Shown: positions 31,201 through 43,107, counted from the first letter of the stretch. The stretch is DNA of 64,000 nt from Mansonella perstans (GCA_037074765.1 JBAMDO010000018.1:248001-312000), one strand, 5' to 3'. Notes: a model not told the origin generated them from the sequence alone. Program-made: numbers and translations.

Positions 31201-32919
31201 CCCCTGTAATATTTATACAATTTCAGCAAAAACAGAAAACATATTTTACGAAATTTCGGAGCTACTTGAAATCCCAATCCATGGCAGGAAAAATAGGTGG
31301 CTTTAATTAGACTTACTGCATAATAATTTACCACAGCTAACAAGGATGGAAGTATCTGTCTTGGTTTCCGACTGCATTTCTGCACCTTCTACATCTGCTT
31401 GTGCTCTTCTTTTTCGCTGTGAAACCGACTGTTGTTCGGTTGATGTGCTCATAATCCCAGAATCGCCTACATTCTGCAACACATGGAAATATCCTTTCTT
31501 CATTCTGATTCTTTTTTTAGCATCACTTTGAAATTTTCCGCATATTCACAGAACATCCACAGAAGTATTCATTCAACAAACGAAAAAATTACCGATTCTA
31601 GTTGGGTCCGAAAACTGTTACTGCGGAATGAACTGAGCAGCGCCATACGACTGCCCAATAAATGTTCCAGATAAGCCCTTATCCAACGCCAATCATTCTC
31701 TGCACGACATTTTTCTAGTAATTTTTTTACTGTTTCTTCATTTAATGACTCCTGTTGATCCGCTGCTTTCGTTGTCAAAAATTCTGTAAAACAAAGTCAA
31801 TAAAAAAACCTAAAACATAAACAAACAGTCAAATGATAAAACCAATAAATAAAGTCTTATAAATGCACAAATGACACTAAAATATATCGCTATATATATG
31901 AGAATACTCGGGAGAAGAAAAAGGATATAAGTTTAGTCGAGAATGAAAGCGAATTCAGAAAAAAATGAGTGTACTTATAAACTAAAATTTTGGCGATGAC
32001 TGATGAACAATTTTATCAAAAGGCAGCAAACTGCTTATTTTTCAAATATTTCTTCAAAATCAAAAATTTTGGATCAAATACGAAATGAGACTGTTATTAT
32101 TTACCCGGAAGTGGTTCGCATAACCGTGCCTTATCTCGTAAACAGATAATTGCTCGAGCTGCTGCTTCATTACTTGTTAATTTGGGTAGTTTCCCGGATG
32201 ATGCACAGTTCTCGTTGGAACAATATAATCGTCCACAACCAACTAGTAACTGCAATAGAGTAAATAATTAAAATGAACCTAAAATTGAAAAAAAAAGCAC
32301 TCAGCCAAAAAAAAAAAAAAAAAATATATGTGTTTTAGTTAGTTGTTTTTTCTGTTTTAGTTAAATCTACACTCGATTACGGCCAAATAATTTGAGCTTC
32401 CTAAAAATGAATAACATGTATCATCAACAAATAATGAATGTTGAATAGCTTTTAGCTAAACCATTGTAGTGAAATTGTCAAATTTCACCATCATTTCTAA
32501 AACAAATTATTTTTCCAAAAGGAATATCTTTATTAAAGATTGAGAAAAGATGCATTTTACATTCATTGTTTTTTGATATAAAAAAAATTGGAATTCCTTC
32601 TCACTATACTATATTATACAAAATATATAAAATCAAAAAAAAAAGGAAAAAAAGGATAGGCCCCAAATATAAGTGCATTAATTTAATATATAAAGTTAAT
32701 AAATGATAATTTCAATGATAAAATACAACTATTTTTTGCTAATTAATCCAACGAAACATAAAGAATCAGAAAATTAATTTTAACTATAATTTCAACATTG
32801 ACGTTAATGAATTTAAACAAACTAACTTGTTTATGATACTTTGCAATAGCTATCTTCAATCTTTGTGAAGGACCACGTTGATGAGTATCATCACGTTCTT
32901 GCTCATCAGATTCATTCAT
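25219..32919 (-). CDS. UBE3A/E6-AP orthologue: AZUL-HECT E3 ubiquitin ligase, 20 exons
   Basis: HECT-type E3 that takes ubiquitin from an E2 onto its own cysteine and passes it to substrates. Exons in coding order: 32919-32827, 32249-32105, 31783-31593, 31473-31332, 31203-31062, 30912-30831, 30684-30623, 30487-30358, 30126-29899, 29807-29672, 29456-29388, 28779-28625, 28323-28105, 27649-27505, 27199-26994, 26851-26687, 26352-26197, 25924-25850, 25760-25618, 25339-25219. Phases join to 934 residues (human forms are about 850-875). The AZUL finger at about residues 27-80 keeps GC, YC, NC and LC as the four probable zinc ligands. The middle part aligns weakly with UBE3A. The HECT domain starts near residue 570, with [18 protein letters not shown] and FGLAIYNN. 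The catalytic cysteine is C902 in AHTCYNV, 32 residues from the end, as in human UBE3A, and the C-terminus is GFGLQ. Uncertain joints: exon 10 to 11 uses a weak donor, and the exon 8 acceptor has a poor pyrimidine tract. The start is the only ATG before AZUL and directly follows TTTTCAAG. Confidence 0.96.
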
Positions 32920-32930
32920 CTTGAAAAAAA
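32920..32930 (-). promoter_or_regulatory. Candidate trans-splice acceptor abutting the UBE3A start codon
   Basis: Read on the minus strand, a T run followed by CAAG ends immediately before the ATG at 32919. This suits SL addition with almost no 5' UTR, which is common in nematodes. The extra A before AG makes it weaker than TTTTCAG. An upstream non-coding or coding exon cannot be excluded. Confidence 0.35.
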
Positions 32931-33032
32931 ATCAATAGCGTATTCTTTTCTCTGGACAATTATTCTGATGTTTCGAATGCAGAAAAGAAAGCAACAAAAC
33001 ATCTCGATAAAACACTCACGTAAAAAAAAAAC

Positions 33033-33092
33033 ACTCAAAGACACACACACACATACAAACATACATATACGCACACACACACACATACACAA
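33033..33092. repeat. CA-rich microsatellite upstream of UBE3A
   Basis: Imperfect (CA)n with ATAC and ACAT interruptions. It lies about 115 to 175 bases upstream of the UBE3A start codon on the side where its promoter would be. The plus-strand frame gives a His/Thr-rich artefact peptide. Confidence 0.85.
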
Positions 33093-33364
33093 TCAAATAG
33101 TGGAACAGTATTCGAAATATCGTTTCGAGATCCGATTCGAAATTAAAAGTTGAATTTTAGTAATGACCAAATTGCTACATTTAAGTGATTTCTAATTAAA
33201 AACAAATTTAATTTTTGAAAAAATTTGATTAGTAAGTTTGTATATTTTTGACGATTTCAATAAGAAATTTATGTCATTTATTTCTTCCATATGAACTAAT
33301 TAAAAACATATCTAAAAAAAACGAACTATGCGACAATGATCCTTCTGATATTTCTGATTTATTT

Positions 33365-33505
33365 TCAATGCACCCTGATGATAATTTGAATCCTTGCTGA
33401 TAATATTTTCAATTCTTTCTGACGATAGCTTGAATGCTGTCTAAACATAGTTCGAATCCTTACTGGTGATAGTTTGCATTCTTTCTGATAATAATTTAAA
33501 ATTGA
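33365..33505. repeat. Degenerate tandem array, unit about 28 bp
   Basis: Variants of CTGATGATAATTTGAATCCT recur about five times (CTGATAATATTTTCAATTCT, CTGACGATAGCTTGAATGCT, a CATAGTTCGAATCCTTACTG variant, TGATAGTTTGCATTCTTT, CTGATAATAATTTAAAA). It is an old, heavily diverged minisatellite. The internal GTTCGAATCC resembles a tRNA B box but is part of the array. Confidence 0.75.
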
Positions 33506-33654
33506 AACGTGAACGTATGCATCATCTTTTTTACGTGTATATACGTGGGCATGTACGTGTGCGTGCTATAATACAAAGGATTGTATATTGAGTTTTAGTT
33601 TTAGCAGTATTTTGGAGTAGAACAAATGACAGTTGAACAAAAGATATGTTTTAT

Positions 33655-33990
33655 TTATTGTATGAGGTAAATGAATAAATGACACTTTGCTATTTTATTA
33701 ATTTCCGTTTGAAATTTCAATAAATCTGTGACAGTCTGATTTACATGACAGACAATTTTATTTTCTTTGTGACAAAAATCCATAGCATTCAAAATCGTAC
33801 TTCTCAGTTCTTCATTTGTTACAATGTCCATCTGCACCATTTTCGTTAGTTGAGAAAAGTTCATTTTCAGTAAATTTCACTCTTTCAATTCAACGACGAT
33901 TACTTTTTCTTTCGTTTGTATTTTATTCAAACTATCTTTTGAATTTGCAGTTGGATGAATGATATGTGTATCAGAGGGTTTATATGAGTT
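33655..33990 (-). CDS. Possible small unrecognised gene or pseudogene
   Basis: From ATG at 33864 a 69-codon frame runs to a stop at 33655-33657 that overlaps an AATAAA (minus strand 33652-33657). Its composition is mixed, not the usual F/L/K/N noise; it begins MNFSQLTKMVQMD and includes NEELRSTILNAMDF. The same frame is open for 37 further codons upstream (33880-33990), interrupted only by one TGA at 33877-33879. It has no domain, signal peptide or acceptor that I can recognise. Frames of about 70 codons are expected by chance in this DNA, so this is only a candidate. Confidence 0.2.
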
Positions 33991-34188
33991 TTATCAAATT
34001 TTTTACCAAATGCGCTAAAATAAATTTGTCGATTCTTTCAATCATTAAATCATCGATACAGAATAATTTTCATCACATTTTTTTTTTTCATTTTCATCAC
34101 ATTTTCTAAACAATATTTGTAAATGAAATTTATTCTTTCCCTACATCATCACCAAGCATACCGTAGAGAAAGCATCGAAGTGCGCTAA

Positions 34189-34365
34189 AGGCACAAAAAG
34201 TATCGACCAATTGCCATTCATTCAAATTTCACTTTTCAAAATTTTCCATTTATGATTACCCCGCAAAAAAGACTAATTGCTACTGTTGGAGAAAATGTTG
34301 ACTTATTGCAATCACTCAATCAAATAGCTACAAAGTATTTTGTCTGGTATATTTCAGGTGAATAG
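34189..34365 (+). CDS. Possible isolated exon, unrecognised
   Basis: A 58-residue open stretch between stops contains ATVGENVDLLQSLNQ and ends WYISGE. A plausible donor (TCAG|GTGAAT) lies at 34357/34358. The VGENV and WY spacing is loosely reminiscent of an Ig fold, but the first Ig cysteine is missing and no flanking exons were found. Chance is a reasonable explanation. Confidence 0.12.
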   Translation, partial: RHKKYRPIAIHSNFTFQNFPFMITPQKRLIATVGENVDLLQSLNQIATKYFVWYISGE

Positions 34366-35367
34366 ACATGTTTAATTGTTATCAAGGGAATATTTAAAAT
34401 TCATATGTCGTAAATAATCCGCAAGAAATCCTTTCAAAAGTGGGAATTTTTTTTCCTTTACGTTGATTCGTCAATTAATCATTTTATTTAATTTTTCTTT
34501 TTTTTTTTTTTGCAAGACTGAAATTTAAAAGAACTTCTGAGAATTGATAATTGATTAATGGAATGAAAAATTTATAAGCAAAAATGATACTGGATAAATA
34601 ACAAGGAGGTAGTTATCAACGAAGAGAATTCTTGCGAAAAATTAAACAATTGCGCAGAAATTTGCAAAGTGAATATTAAAGTAATAATATATATTTTAAA
34701 AGTTATAAAATAGTAAGGTCATATATAAAGCAATGAACAGTGGATGTTATTGCGTTTAGCAAATTTTATTATTTGCTAACTAATTATCATCGAATTATTA
34801 AATTTTTAAATGCTGCACTTGTTCCTGGATTGTCATATTATTTATCGCTTGCAACGATCTGGCACAGTTTTCCAGAAAATAACAAATGAGAGTGAGAGAG
34901 GACGAGAGACATTTGTTCATCATGAATTTTGAAATTGCCTTTTGAAATAAAACAAAACATCTGAAAATTTCTTGTACATTTTAGCTAACAACTGCTTGTG
35001 TGAAAAGTTGAATTGTCATAAATTAAAAGCATAAAGCCTGGTTTCAAGGAATACAAAAAGCTTTACTAATTGTCGTCCTTAAATTGCCTTATCGAGTTGC
35101 TAAAAATGTTGCTATAAAATTATTTGATTTCAAAATTTGCATCATCAAAAGAAATGAAATTTCAACTATTTTCAGTTGCTGACCATATATCTTCCAGCGG
35201 ACATTCTCAGCATTTTCAATTGAATTAGGAAGGAAAAGAAAATTTCAAATAATGAAAAAATAAATAAATAATAGATAATGACCGTATATGACATTTATGA
35301 CTAATTTTATTTGAAGAAAGATGAATGGACTAAGGTATCCCGTATCCTCTTTAATATTATTCAAAAG

Positions 35368-35661
35368 AAATGACCTGTATCTTGGTCATTTTTCCTTTTT
35401 CTTATTCATCAACAAGTCATCAAAATTGATTGCATTCACTGGTTTAAAATCTAACAATTTTACGAACCTTTACTATACCTCATTGTTAGAATGCGAAATT
35501 TTAAAAATTGTAGTCTTTCTCCGAACAATACTTTTCTTTGATTTCCTTCATCTTTTTCAAAATTATTGAGAGCAAATGACCTGTTCTTTGGTCATTTCCT
35601 CTTTTTCTCATTCGTCAACAATTCATCAAAATTGACTGTATTCATTGGCTCGGAATCTAAC
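35368..35661. repeat. 88-bp direct repeat pair, 206 bp apart
   Basis: AAATGACCTGTATCTTGGTC at 35368 recurs as AAATGACCTGTTCTTTGGTC at 35574. Similarity continues through CATCAAAATTGA and CATT(C)A(C/T)TGG to ATCTAAC at 35455 and 35661. A weaker match extends into both flanks. It is a local duplication; any short frame inside is not convincing as coding. Confidence 0.85.
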
Positions 35662-37260
35662 TTTTTTTTTATCATCCTTACTACATAAATATTTTGACCA
35701 TTGAAAAATTTACTAAAAAAATTTCAACTCAACTTAAATAGCCTGAACCTTCTCTTTTCTTTTTCTCACTCTCTCTTTCTTTCTCTCCTACTTGTTGTTA
35801 CAACAAATCAAAGTTCCAATCATTTTGATCATTGAGCAATTTGACAGTTTATTTTATGGATATGCTCCCTCCTTTTTTCGTTTTACATCAAATAAATTTA
35901 AAAATTTTTCCATACTCTTAAATTTCACTCAAAATTTAATTACCTTTGTTTGATTATCTCTAAAAAGTTTTATTGTCACAAATAATTATTTAAAAATCTC
36001 AATAGTTCCGATAGATCAAAAAATTTCGTGTCAAATATAATCGACTAAAATGACAAACGCTACTGTACTTGAAATTTTTATTGTCATTTTTGTATCTATA
36101 TAATTTGCTAATAAAATGATCTAAATTCGAATGCACCAAGTGATTACTGTAAAATTCTTTACAGGCTGTACTGATCCTTTTCAAAAGAAATCATCCTGCA
36201 AAAATTTGCAAGAAGGGTAATATTCGACTTTGCTCATTTATTTAATCCTAAAAAAAAAAATGAAAAACCAATTTTCAACGAATGTGAAGCTTGTATGATG
36301 ATGATGTAGTTGAGTTATTCAAATCTTACAACATCCTGACACTTTGTTATTTTAAGGCTTCTTTTAATCATTCAACATAGTTATCAGTGCAACGGTTGCC
36401 ACCATATATACAAGCATTCTAAAAATTACTGCTTTGTTTCCAAAAAATTTTCTTTCATTTATGTATTTTTGTATGTTTTTAAAAAAAATTCAAAAAACCA
36501 CAGACGCGGATCTGTTTTTAGAAATAAAAAAAAAATTTTTATCTCTTTCATTTTTCTATTTTTTTTTAAAATTTAATTTTTGACTAATAAACAAATTTTG
36601 GCAAAATTATTTTATCAATTATTTTGAAGTTTTTTGTAAAAAATTTGATTAAAATTTTTTTAAAAAGTATTTTTTGGCATTAAAATTTGAATTACCATAT
36701 CTTACTTATTTGTGTGAGAAATTGGAATATTTTTTGTTCGAATATTTCTTTTTTTTCAAAAGATTTTATCTTTTGAAAAAAAATAAATTTCTGAAAATAA
36801 ATGAACAAAACAAACAAACAAGAATAAACATAAGAAAAAAAAACATTTGCGACATTTCGGCATTTTTTGTGGACTGATAGCAAAGTGCTGCGAATGTTTG
36901 TGATAAGGCTATCACTATGAATGAGCAAACAACTTGAGAAACTTTTGACAGAATTCAAAAATGGGTGAAAAAAAAAAGGACGTGGAGGCGTTTTGTTGAA
37001 AATTTTATTCCACCGGGATCCACTACCATTTCCCCAATTTCATTTCAAAAATTCTCTGCAGAAAAGCAATTTGAACATTTTCCAATAAGATCATTCCAGA
37101 AAATTATGAAGACTACAAAGATACATAAATATGGTTGTCGCGTTTGATATGACAATATCAAATGACAATGTGTGAATGCTTCTTTATAAAAAATTAATAA
37201 GATCGAAATATATGAAATAAATGATTTTGTTCAAAACATGTAATAATTGATACTGACTAA

Positions 37261-37506
37261 TAATATAGTATTTATTGATTTCTTATGATGTTTAATAGAC
37301 GATGAAATTTCAACTTGCAAAATGATGCCAACTGAAAATACATTATATTGATACATACTCATGATAGTGACTGATAATAACATGATAGTGACGGTACAAT
37401 ACTCATTAATCACTATTTAACAAATTATAAATGATTTCTATTGCTGCAATAATACAATCATTTATTGATTTCCAACGATCTTGAACAGTGATGAAATTTC
37501 AAATTG
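37261..37506. repeat. Diverged direct repeat, about 55 bp, 190 bp apart
   Basis: TTTATTGATT at 37271 and 37461 is followed in both copies by a TC(T/C)-rich stretch and then GATGAAATTTCAA (about 37301 and 37490). Upstream AATAATA-type sequence also matches. Confidence 0.65.
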
Positions 37507-37649
37507 ATTTCGAATCATGTGAAATTTTAAATAAAGAATTGTTATGCAAGCAGTATTAAATGATACTGATAATTATCTTTTTTTGATTCATCGCTTCCAC
37601 TTTCTGTCTTATCGAAAATTCACTGCAAATTACATCACTGAGAATATTT

Positions 37650-38019
37650 TCAATTACAGTTGTATGTAACTGTCGATTTGATGTGACATTTTTCAAAAAA
37701 TGTAGATAACCTTGAAGGGCTATCACACATTCTGTTCTTTTCACAACGATAATAAAAAGTATTGGAAGCGGATTTCTTTGTATACAAAAGAAAAAAAAAA
37801 TTAAAAATCATTTACGACAATTATTAATTATCGTTTCATTCGAAAATCTTTTTTTTTTCGTTTTAAAAATGATTGTAAAAATTTGTTTGACAGTTTTACC
37901 GACAATGAATTGTCATCTGAACAACGATAGCCAAATGATGATGGAATGTGCGGTTGAAAGCAGCTGAAACCTTTTTCTTTTGTTTTCATTGATTTATTGC
38001 AACTTTTTCTTTTCTTCAT
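37650..38019 (-). CDS. Possible two-exon cysteine-rich peptide
   Basis: Exon A from ATG at 38019 to 37900 ends at a good donor (TCG|GTAAAA). After a 124-bp intron with acceptor TATACAAAG, exon B runs 37775-37650. Phases fit and the product would be 81 residues with seven cysteines (7, 20, 33, 51, 57, 70, 80) and a basic N-terminus (MKKRKSCNK). The exon A frame extends upstream through SNSKRRRE and a T-rich, phenylalanine-rich stretch that mimics a signal peptide but has no ATG. A different frame across exon B is also open (37556-37744, 62 codons), which weakens the case. I recognise no family, and the spacing does not fit Kunitz, ShK or IL-17. Confidence 0.15.
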
Positions 38020-38180
38020 TTCCCTTCTTCTTTTGCTATTGGACAATTTTGCAATTTTAAAAATATCAGTAAAATTTTGAAAAAAAAAGAACAAATGAAG
38101 AAAGAAGAAAAAAAGAAACAATTGACAAATTGATAACAATGTTTAGTTTTTTTTTCTCTTTGCAACTATTTCAAAACTTC

Positions 38181-38520
38181 AATAAAATTTAACTCGGATA
38201 TTTTATCACTGATGTTCATCCGAGAGATTTCACCTCCATCATATGCTTTTAATTTCTGAAAAAGGGAAGAAAAAAACAAAAACAAATCTCAAAGGATCGC
38301 TACAATGTAAAATATTGAAGAAGCTAAAAACAAGCTTAGTTTTTTAGTACGAAGTTATGAATTTACAAAAGAAAAAAAAAAAAAAGGACATTTATATTTC
38401 AACGGATATACTTATTGGGTCTATTAAAACGATAATAAAATTTAACCGGATATGTTGATTGTATTACTTTCCGGTTTATTAACATTATTTAATAAAATTT
38501 AATCGGATGAATTGAATGAT
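38181..38520. repeat. Three dispersed copies of an ATAAAATTTAACCGGAT-like element
   Basis: AATAAAATTTAACTCGGAT (38181), AATAAAATTTAACCGGAT (about 38435) and AATAAAATTTAATCGGAT (38491) lie within 340 bases in the same orientation. They look like remnants of an irregular array. Confidence 0.6.
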
Positions 38521-39430
38521 CTCTCGTATCATTTGCTGAATATTTTCTTTCAAATTTCCGCTTCCGTTTCTAACATTGCGAATCTAAGTTATTTTGTTAA
38601 ATGTGACACGGATAATGTGATCAAATCAATATTTATCAATCTGATGATTTATAGTAATATGATTGATAATTATATCAATGATAATATATTTCATCGTTTA
38701 TTTCACACATAATAATTAGAATTTCTTTTTTCTTTTGGAAAAAAAAATCAATAGATTAATTTCTTTCCCGCGAATTATCCATCTCTCCCTGGAAATTTAT
38801 TTTATTGAGGATAGAATTGAAATTTCTTATTTCTTTAAAACATCTATCATTCTGGAAAAATTACAAATTCAAAATTATACCAATATAAGTAGTCATCTAT
38901 GCGTGTGTGTCCGTCTGTCTGTTTACTGTCTGTGCGTGTGTGTACATCTTTGTATGTTTGTATATGTTCATTTATTCTTTCTTATTCTCTTTCAATTCTT
39001 TGGTGACAAAATCTTTGCAATTGATATGACAAGAATACACATTCATCCAATTGGTTCACTTTAATAGAAATAAAAAGGAAAAAAAATTTTTTTTTTTAAT
39101 TTTCTAAACCAAATATTTTAAACGAACATATAAAATAAGTAAGCAAGCCTGTTAATTTAGCTAACTGATTTTTAATTTTTTGATTCGATTAACTAATGTA
39201 TAATTTTTTTAATTAATTAATTAAAATTATAGTGTGGTAAAAGATGAAAATTGCATTAAAATTAAAAGCATTAAGAAATTTACTAAATTCATTGAGTAAA
39301 TGTTGTTGGCAAATTTCATTTCACATTGCTCGTTATTTTTTTAAAATTTTTTTTATTGCATCTCTTTCCTTCAAGTTTACTTTTTCAGTTTCATTGGGTA
39401 AAAATAATGGTGGTAATAATAATGATAATT

Positions 39431-39468
39431 GATAATGATGATGATGATGATGATGATGATGATGGTGG

Positions 39469-39520
<52 letters not shown>

Positions 39521-39532
39521 GATGATGATGAT
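39431..39532. repeat. GAT trinucleotide microsatellite, about 100 bp
   Basis: (GAT)n or (ATG)n with three GGT interruptions. Translated, it gives poly-Asp on the plus strand and poly-His or poly-Ile on the minus strand. Those frames are artefacts: no splice context or conserved flank was found. Confidence 0.93.
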
Positions 39533-41165
39533 ATCGTTTTTTGTCACCAGTTTTAAGCAAATCATGAAATGAGGTCACGTGTACTCACGATGACACTAAA
39601 TTGTTGACTGAATCGAGGTAGTTCCTAGCACTGAGGACATCAACCTTTATTGTCTCTAGAAATCAATATGTATTCATTTGAAAATTTACAAATACTCAAT
39701 CAATTTACCTATCCTTTCATTTACCCGGCTAATTTTCTTTTTTCTCTCTTATCTTTTAAGGTTGATATGCAAATTGCGCACTACTAATTTTGATAAAAAC
39801 TTAATGGATGAACTCAGACATTCTTCAATTGTCATCAAATATATTTCATTTTCTATCACGGTAAAATTTAGAAGAACTGTTAACCAGGGTACGCAGGTGA
39901 CAGATCAAAATGAGCACACAAATAAAATGATGGCACTTAAATATCTTTCCTCATCACCATCGATGTAATAAGTGTCATTATTATCCTTTGACACTTATTA
40001 CTTTTACCAATCAATATCAACATGATCAGTTGTTAACCATAATTGTTACAAATTATAATTCAAACTTAAGTTCAAAAAAAAAAAAATTTTTTTTCAGAAT
40101 TTTTTACAAAACTACTCTTTTGCATTATTATTTTTATTATTATTCTTACAAGTTTTTCCTTTTTCTTTCTTTTTTTAATGATTTTAATAAAACAATAAAG
40201 TGTTGTATCAACTATTGTTCTCTTTTTTTGTTCATTTTAATTTAATTTCGAAAAAAAATTATCAAATTTGTAATCAAGCCTCATTTAGATGAATAGGTTG
40301 GCACGAGAAGACACACTACTATAGAAACACACTGGGCAACTTCACCATAATAGACAATAATAAAACCTCGAAATTATGACCTTCGTACTTGTCCCCGCTT
40401 CTCGATAAATGACCTAAAACGATTGCTAAAATATTGCATTAAAAATACTGCACAAAAGTCCACTTAAAGCTCAACCAACAATTATGCTTTTTAATACAGG
40501 ATGATTTGTTTTTTTCGGGTGATATTACTTTAATTTAATTTTATTAATCAATTTTATTAATACTAACTTCTTTATATTCGAATATTCTTCTTGATTTTAA
40601 TTGATAACTTGTAATAAGATTTGATTGTTGTTTTAACAGAATAGTTTACCGCTAATTTACTATGAATTAAAATCAAATATTTTTTTTACCATTTTAAATC
40701 CTTTCGCTACGAACATTCGTCTAATGAACATCTAAAATGTATTCATCTTTAATTTTTAACCTTTAACCTTTGCTTACCTAAAGAATTTTTCAAACTTCAT
40801 ACACCATTTGAATTTCCAATCATCCAATAAAAAAAAAGAGAGACAACTGCTTGAAAAATTAGCAATTTTATTTTAGCTTCTGTTTTTTTCTTATTACCCG
40901 CTTTCTTCAAATGTCGTTGAAAAGGACCGAGACTTATCATAAATCAGTTTTTCAGAACAACGAACAGAAATTTTTCTTCTCTCTTTTTAGCATTTTGATT
41001 TTTGAGTTCTGAAAAGTTTTTGTTAAAATCGTAAAAAATTTGAGTGAAACGCCTTTTTTTTTGTTCTTTTAGCTTTTAACACTAAGTGAAATTTACAACT
41101 GATAACAATCACTAATGCATCTTTGAGGAATATGATAAGAAGCATTTATCATTTCTTTATTACAT

Positions 41166-41189
41166 CACATACACACACACACACACACA
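41166..41189. repeat. Short CA microsatellite
   Basis: CACATACACACACACACACA-type run of about 24 bases in otherwise plain AT-rich DNA. Confidence 0.85.
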
Positions 41190-42949
41190 GATTCATTTCT
41201 CTTTCAATATCTTCCGTCATCAGAATGTTATAATGTTGGAAAAATTATTAGAAAAAAGTATCATCCTGTTTTTCCTGATGAAAAATAAAAATGAAATCAT
41301 TATTTTTCCAGATGAGAACAAGACGGAATAATTATCAAAAAAAAAAACTCGTGATGAAAATGAAAAGGAATTTTTGTTACTGCTTCGAACTTTCTCTTTA
41401 AACGCCAAAATGCCTAATCAATTAATACCATTCACATTAATTGGTATAATTTTGAGTGGTGCAATTTTCAAAAAAAACGTTTTTTTTTTTCATCATGTGA
41501 TCAACAAATTTTTTTTCCATTCGAAAAAATTTTCGAAATTTTTTTCATTGTAAAATTTAAACCTTTCAATTTTTGCAAAAAATCTTTATGTGACATTTCG
41601 TGCGACAATCCCTGAAACAATTTGTCAAAGATTAATTGAATTATCAAATAATTCGATGAAAATACTGTATATGATACTATTTGTGTTATATGTTAGATAA
41701 CTTTATAAAATTGATAATGCCATTTCACAGGTGTTAATATATCCGGTAATAACATTCGTTTAAGTGTCTTGTTCTTTCTGCACTGTTCCATGGCTTTTAA
41801 ATTCTGCGATAAAAATCAGTCACCGATTTTTGGAAAATCTGTCATTCTATCAAGAAACGTGACACCCCAGTAAAGGTGATCATTTTGACAACAAACTAGA
41901 TGATCATTTTCAATCATGAAATTCACAAACAAATTTTTTTTCCTCAATGACATTTGTAATAACCGGATCTAAGAGCAAGAAATTTATTTCCACTTCAAAA
42001 ATTTCCATCTATCATAATGTCACGATCATTTTCCCACAAACATATCATCAAAATTACACAGCAAAAGTTCAATTCCGGAATATTTGCCTTGTTTATTTTG
42101 ATATTTTATAAAATTAATAGTGAGTGCCATTTGTTCAGGAATTTACATATTATGAAGTTAATATGCTGTGTTTTTTTTTGAAATTATTTTAGAACATTAT
42201 TGTTAATGTAATTCTTATCTCGTTTAAATTTAATGATTAACATTCTAATTAATAGTTTCATCGCAATATTTTAATTTTACTCTAATTATTTTTTAGCGCA
42301 CTTAAAAATGATTTTATCACTTATCGTAATAGAATAAAAATAAAAACTTAATTTGAATCTTGCTTTATTGAACTGATACAAAATCTATCACTAACTTATT
42401 GTAACTTACGTCTTCATATTGTACGATATAAGCGCCATTAGCAATGAAAATTAAATACTTGAAAAAAAAAGACATTTTATCTTAGCATTATTTACTATTT
42501 ATAGTTTTTTCTTTTTTTTTTGGCATATTTATGTTATAGTAATGTGATTTCTATCATCAGATTATTTCCTTCTTCACTATGTCACATCTATTTCTGTTGC
42601 TACAGTTGTTGTCACACATAGATAGTGAAAAATAAAATTTAAATCTTTCTATAATTTTACTGCATTGTACAACTGAATGGTGTGCAGTGCAGAGATACTT
42701 ATTTACAAACTTTCTGCTAACAAATTTAAAATATTTGTTATTCTTTATAATATACATTCACATACATATACATGTAGACAACAAATACACATACACACAT
42801 ACATGCACATACACATTCATATATAAGCAAGCAGACAAACAAATAAACGAATCAATCATTAAATAAATATTTAAACAAACTTAAGATGTATACAAAAATA
42901 GTACAATTTTTTAATTTAGCTCAAAAAAAAAGTCCTAACGATAAAAACA

Positions 42950-43016
42950 GCAATAACAATAACAACAATAACAACAATAATAACAAAACAAAACAACAAC
43001 AACAACAAAAATAATA
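42950..43016. repeat. AAC/AAT triplet repeat
   Basis: Imperfect AAC and AAT triplets (CAATAACAATAACAACAATA and similar). A CA-rich stretch at 42762-42825 precedes it by about 130 bases. Confidence 0.8.
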
Positions 43017-43107
43017 ATTTTTAATTATTACAGTTGCATTTACAGTTGCAGTTTCATGCATAAATTTTAAAATATAACATTTGGAGATTTGGAATTAGAG
43101 TGGTTGA

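Noticed and set aside
33440..33465. tRNA-like B box GTTCGAATCC
   Set aside because: It is a variant of the surrounding 28-bp tandem repeat. No A box or cloverleaf can be folded around it.
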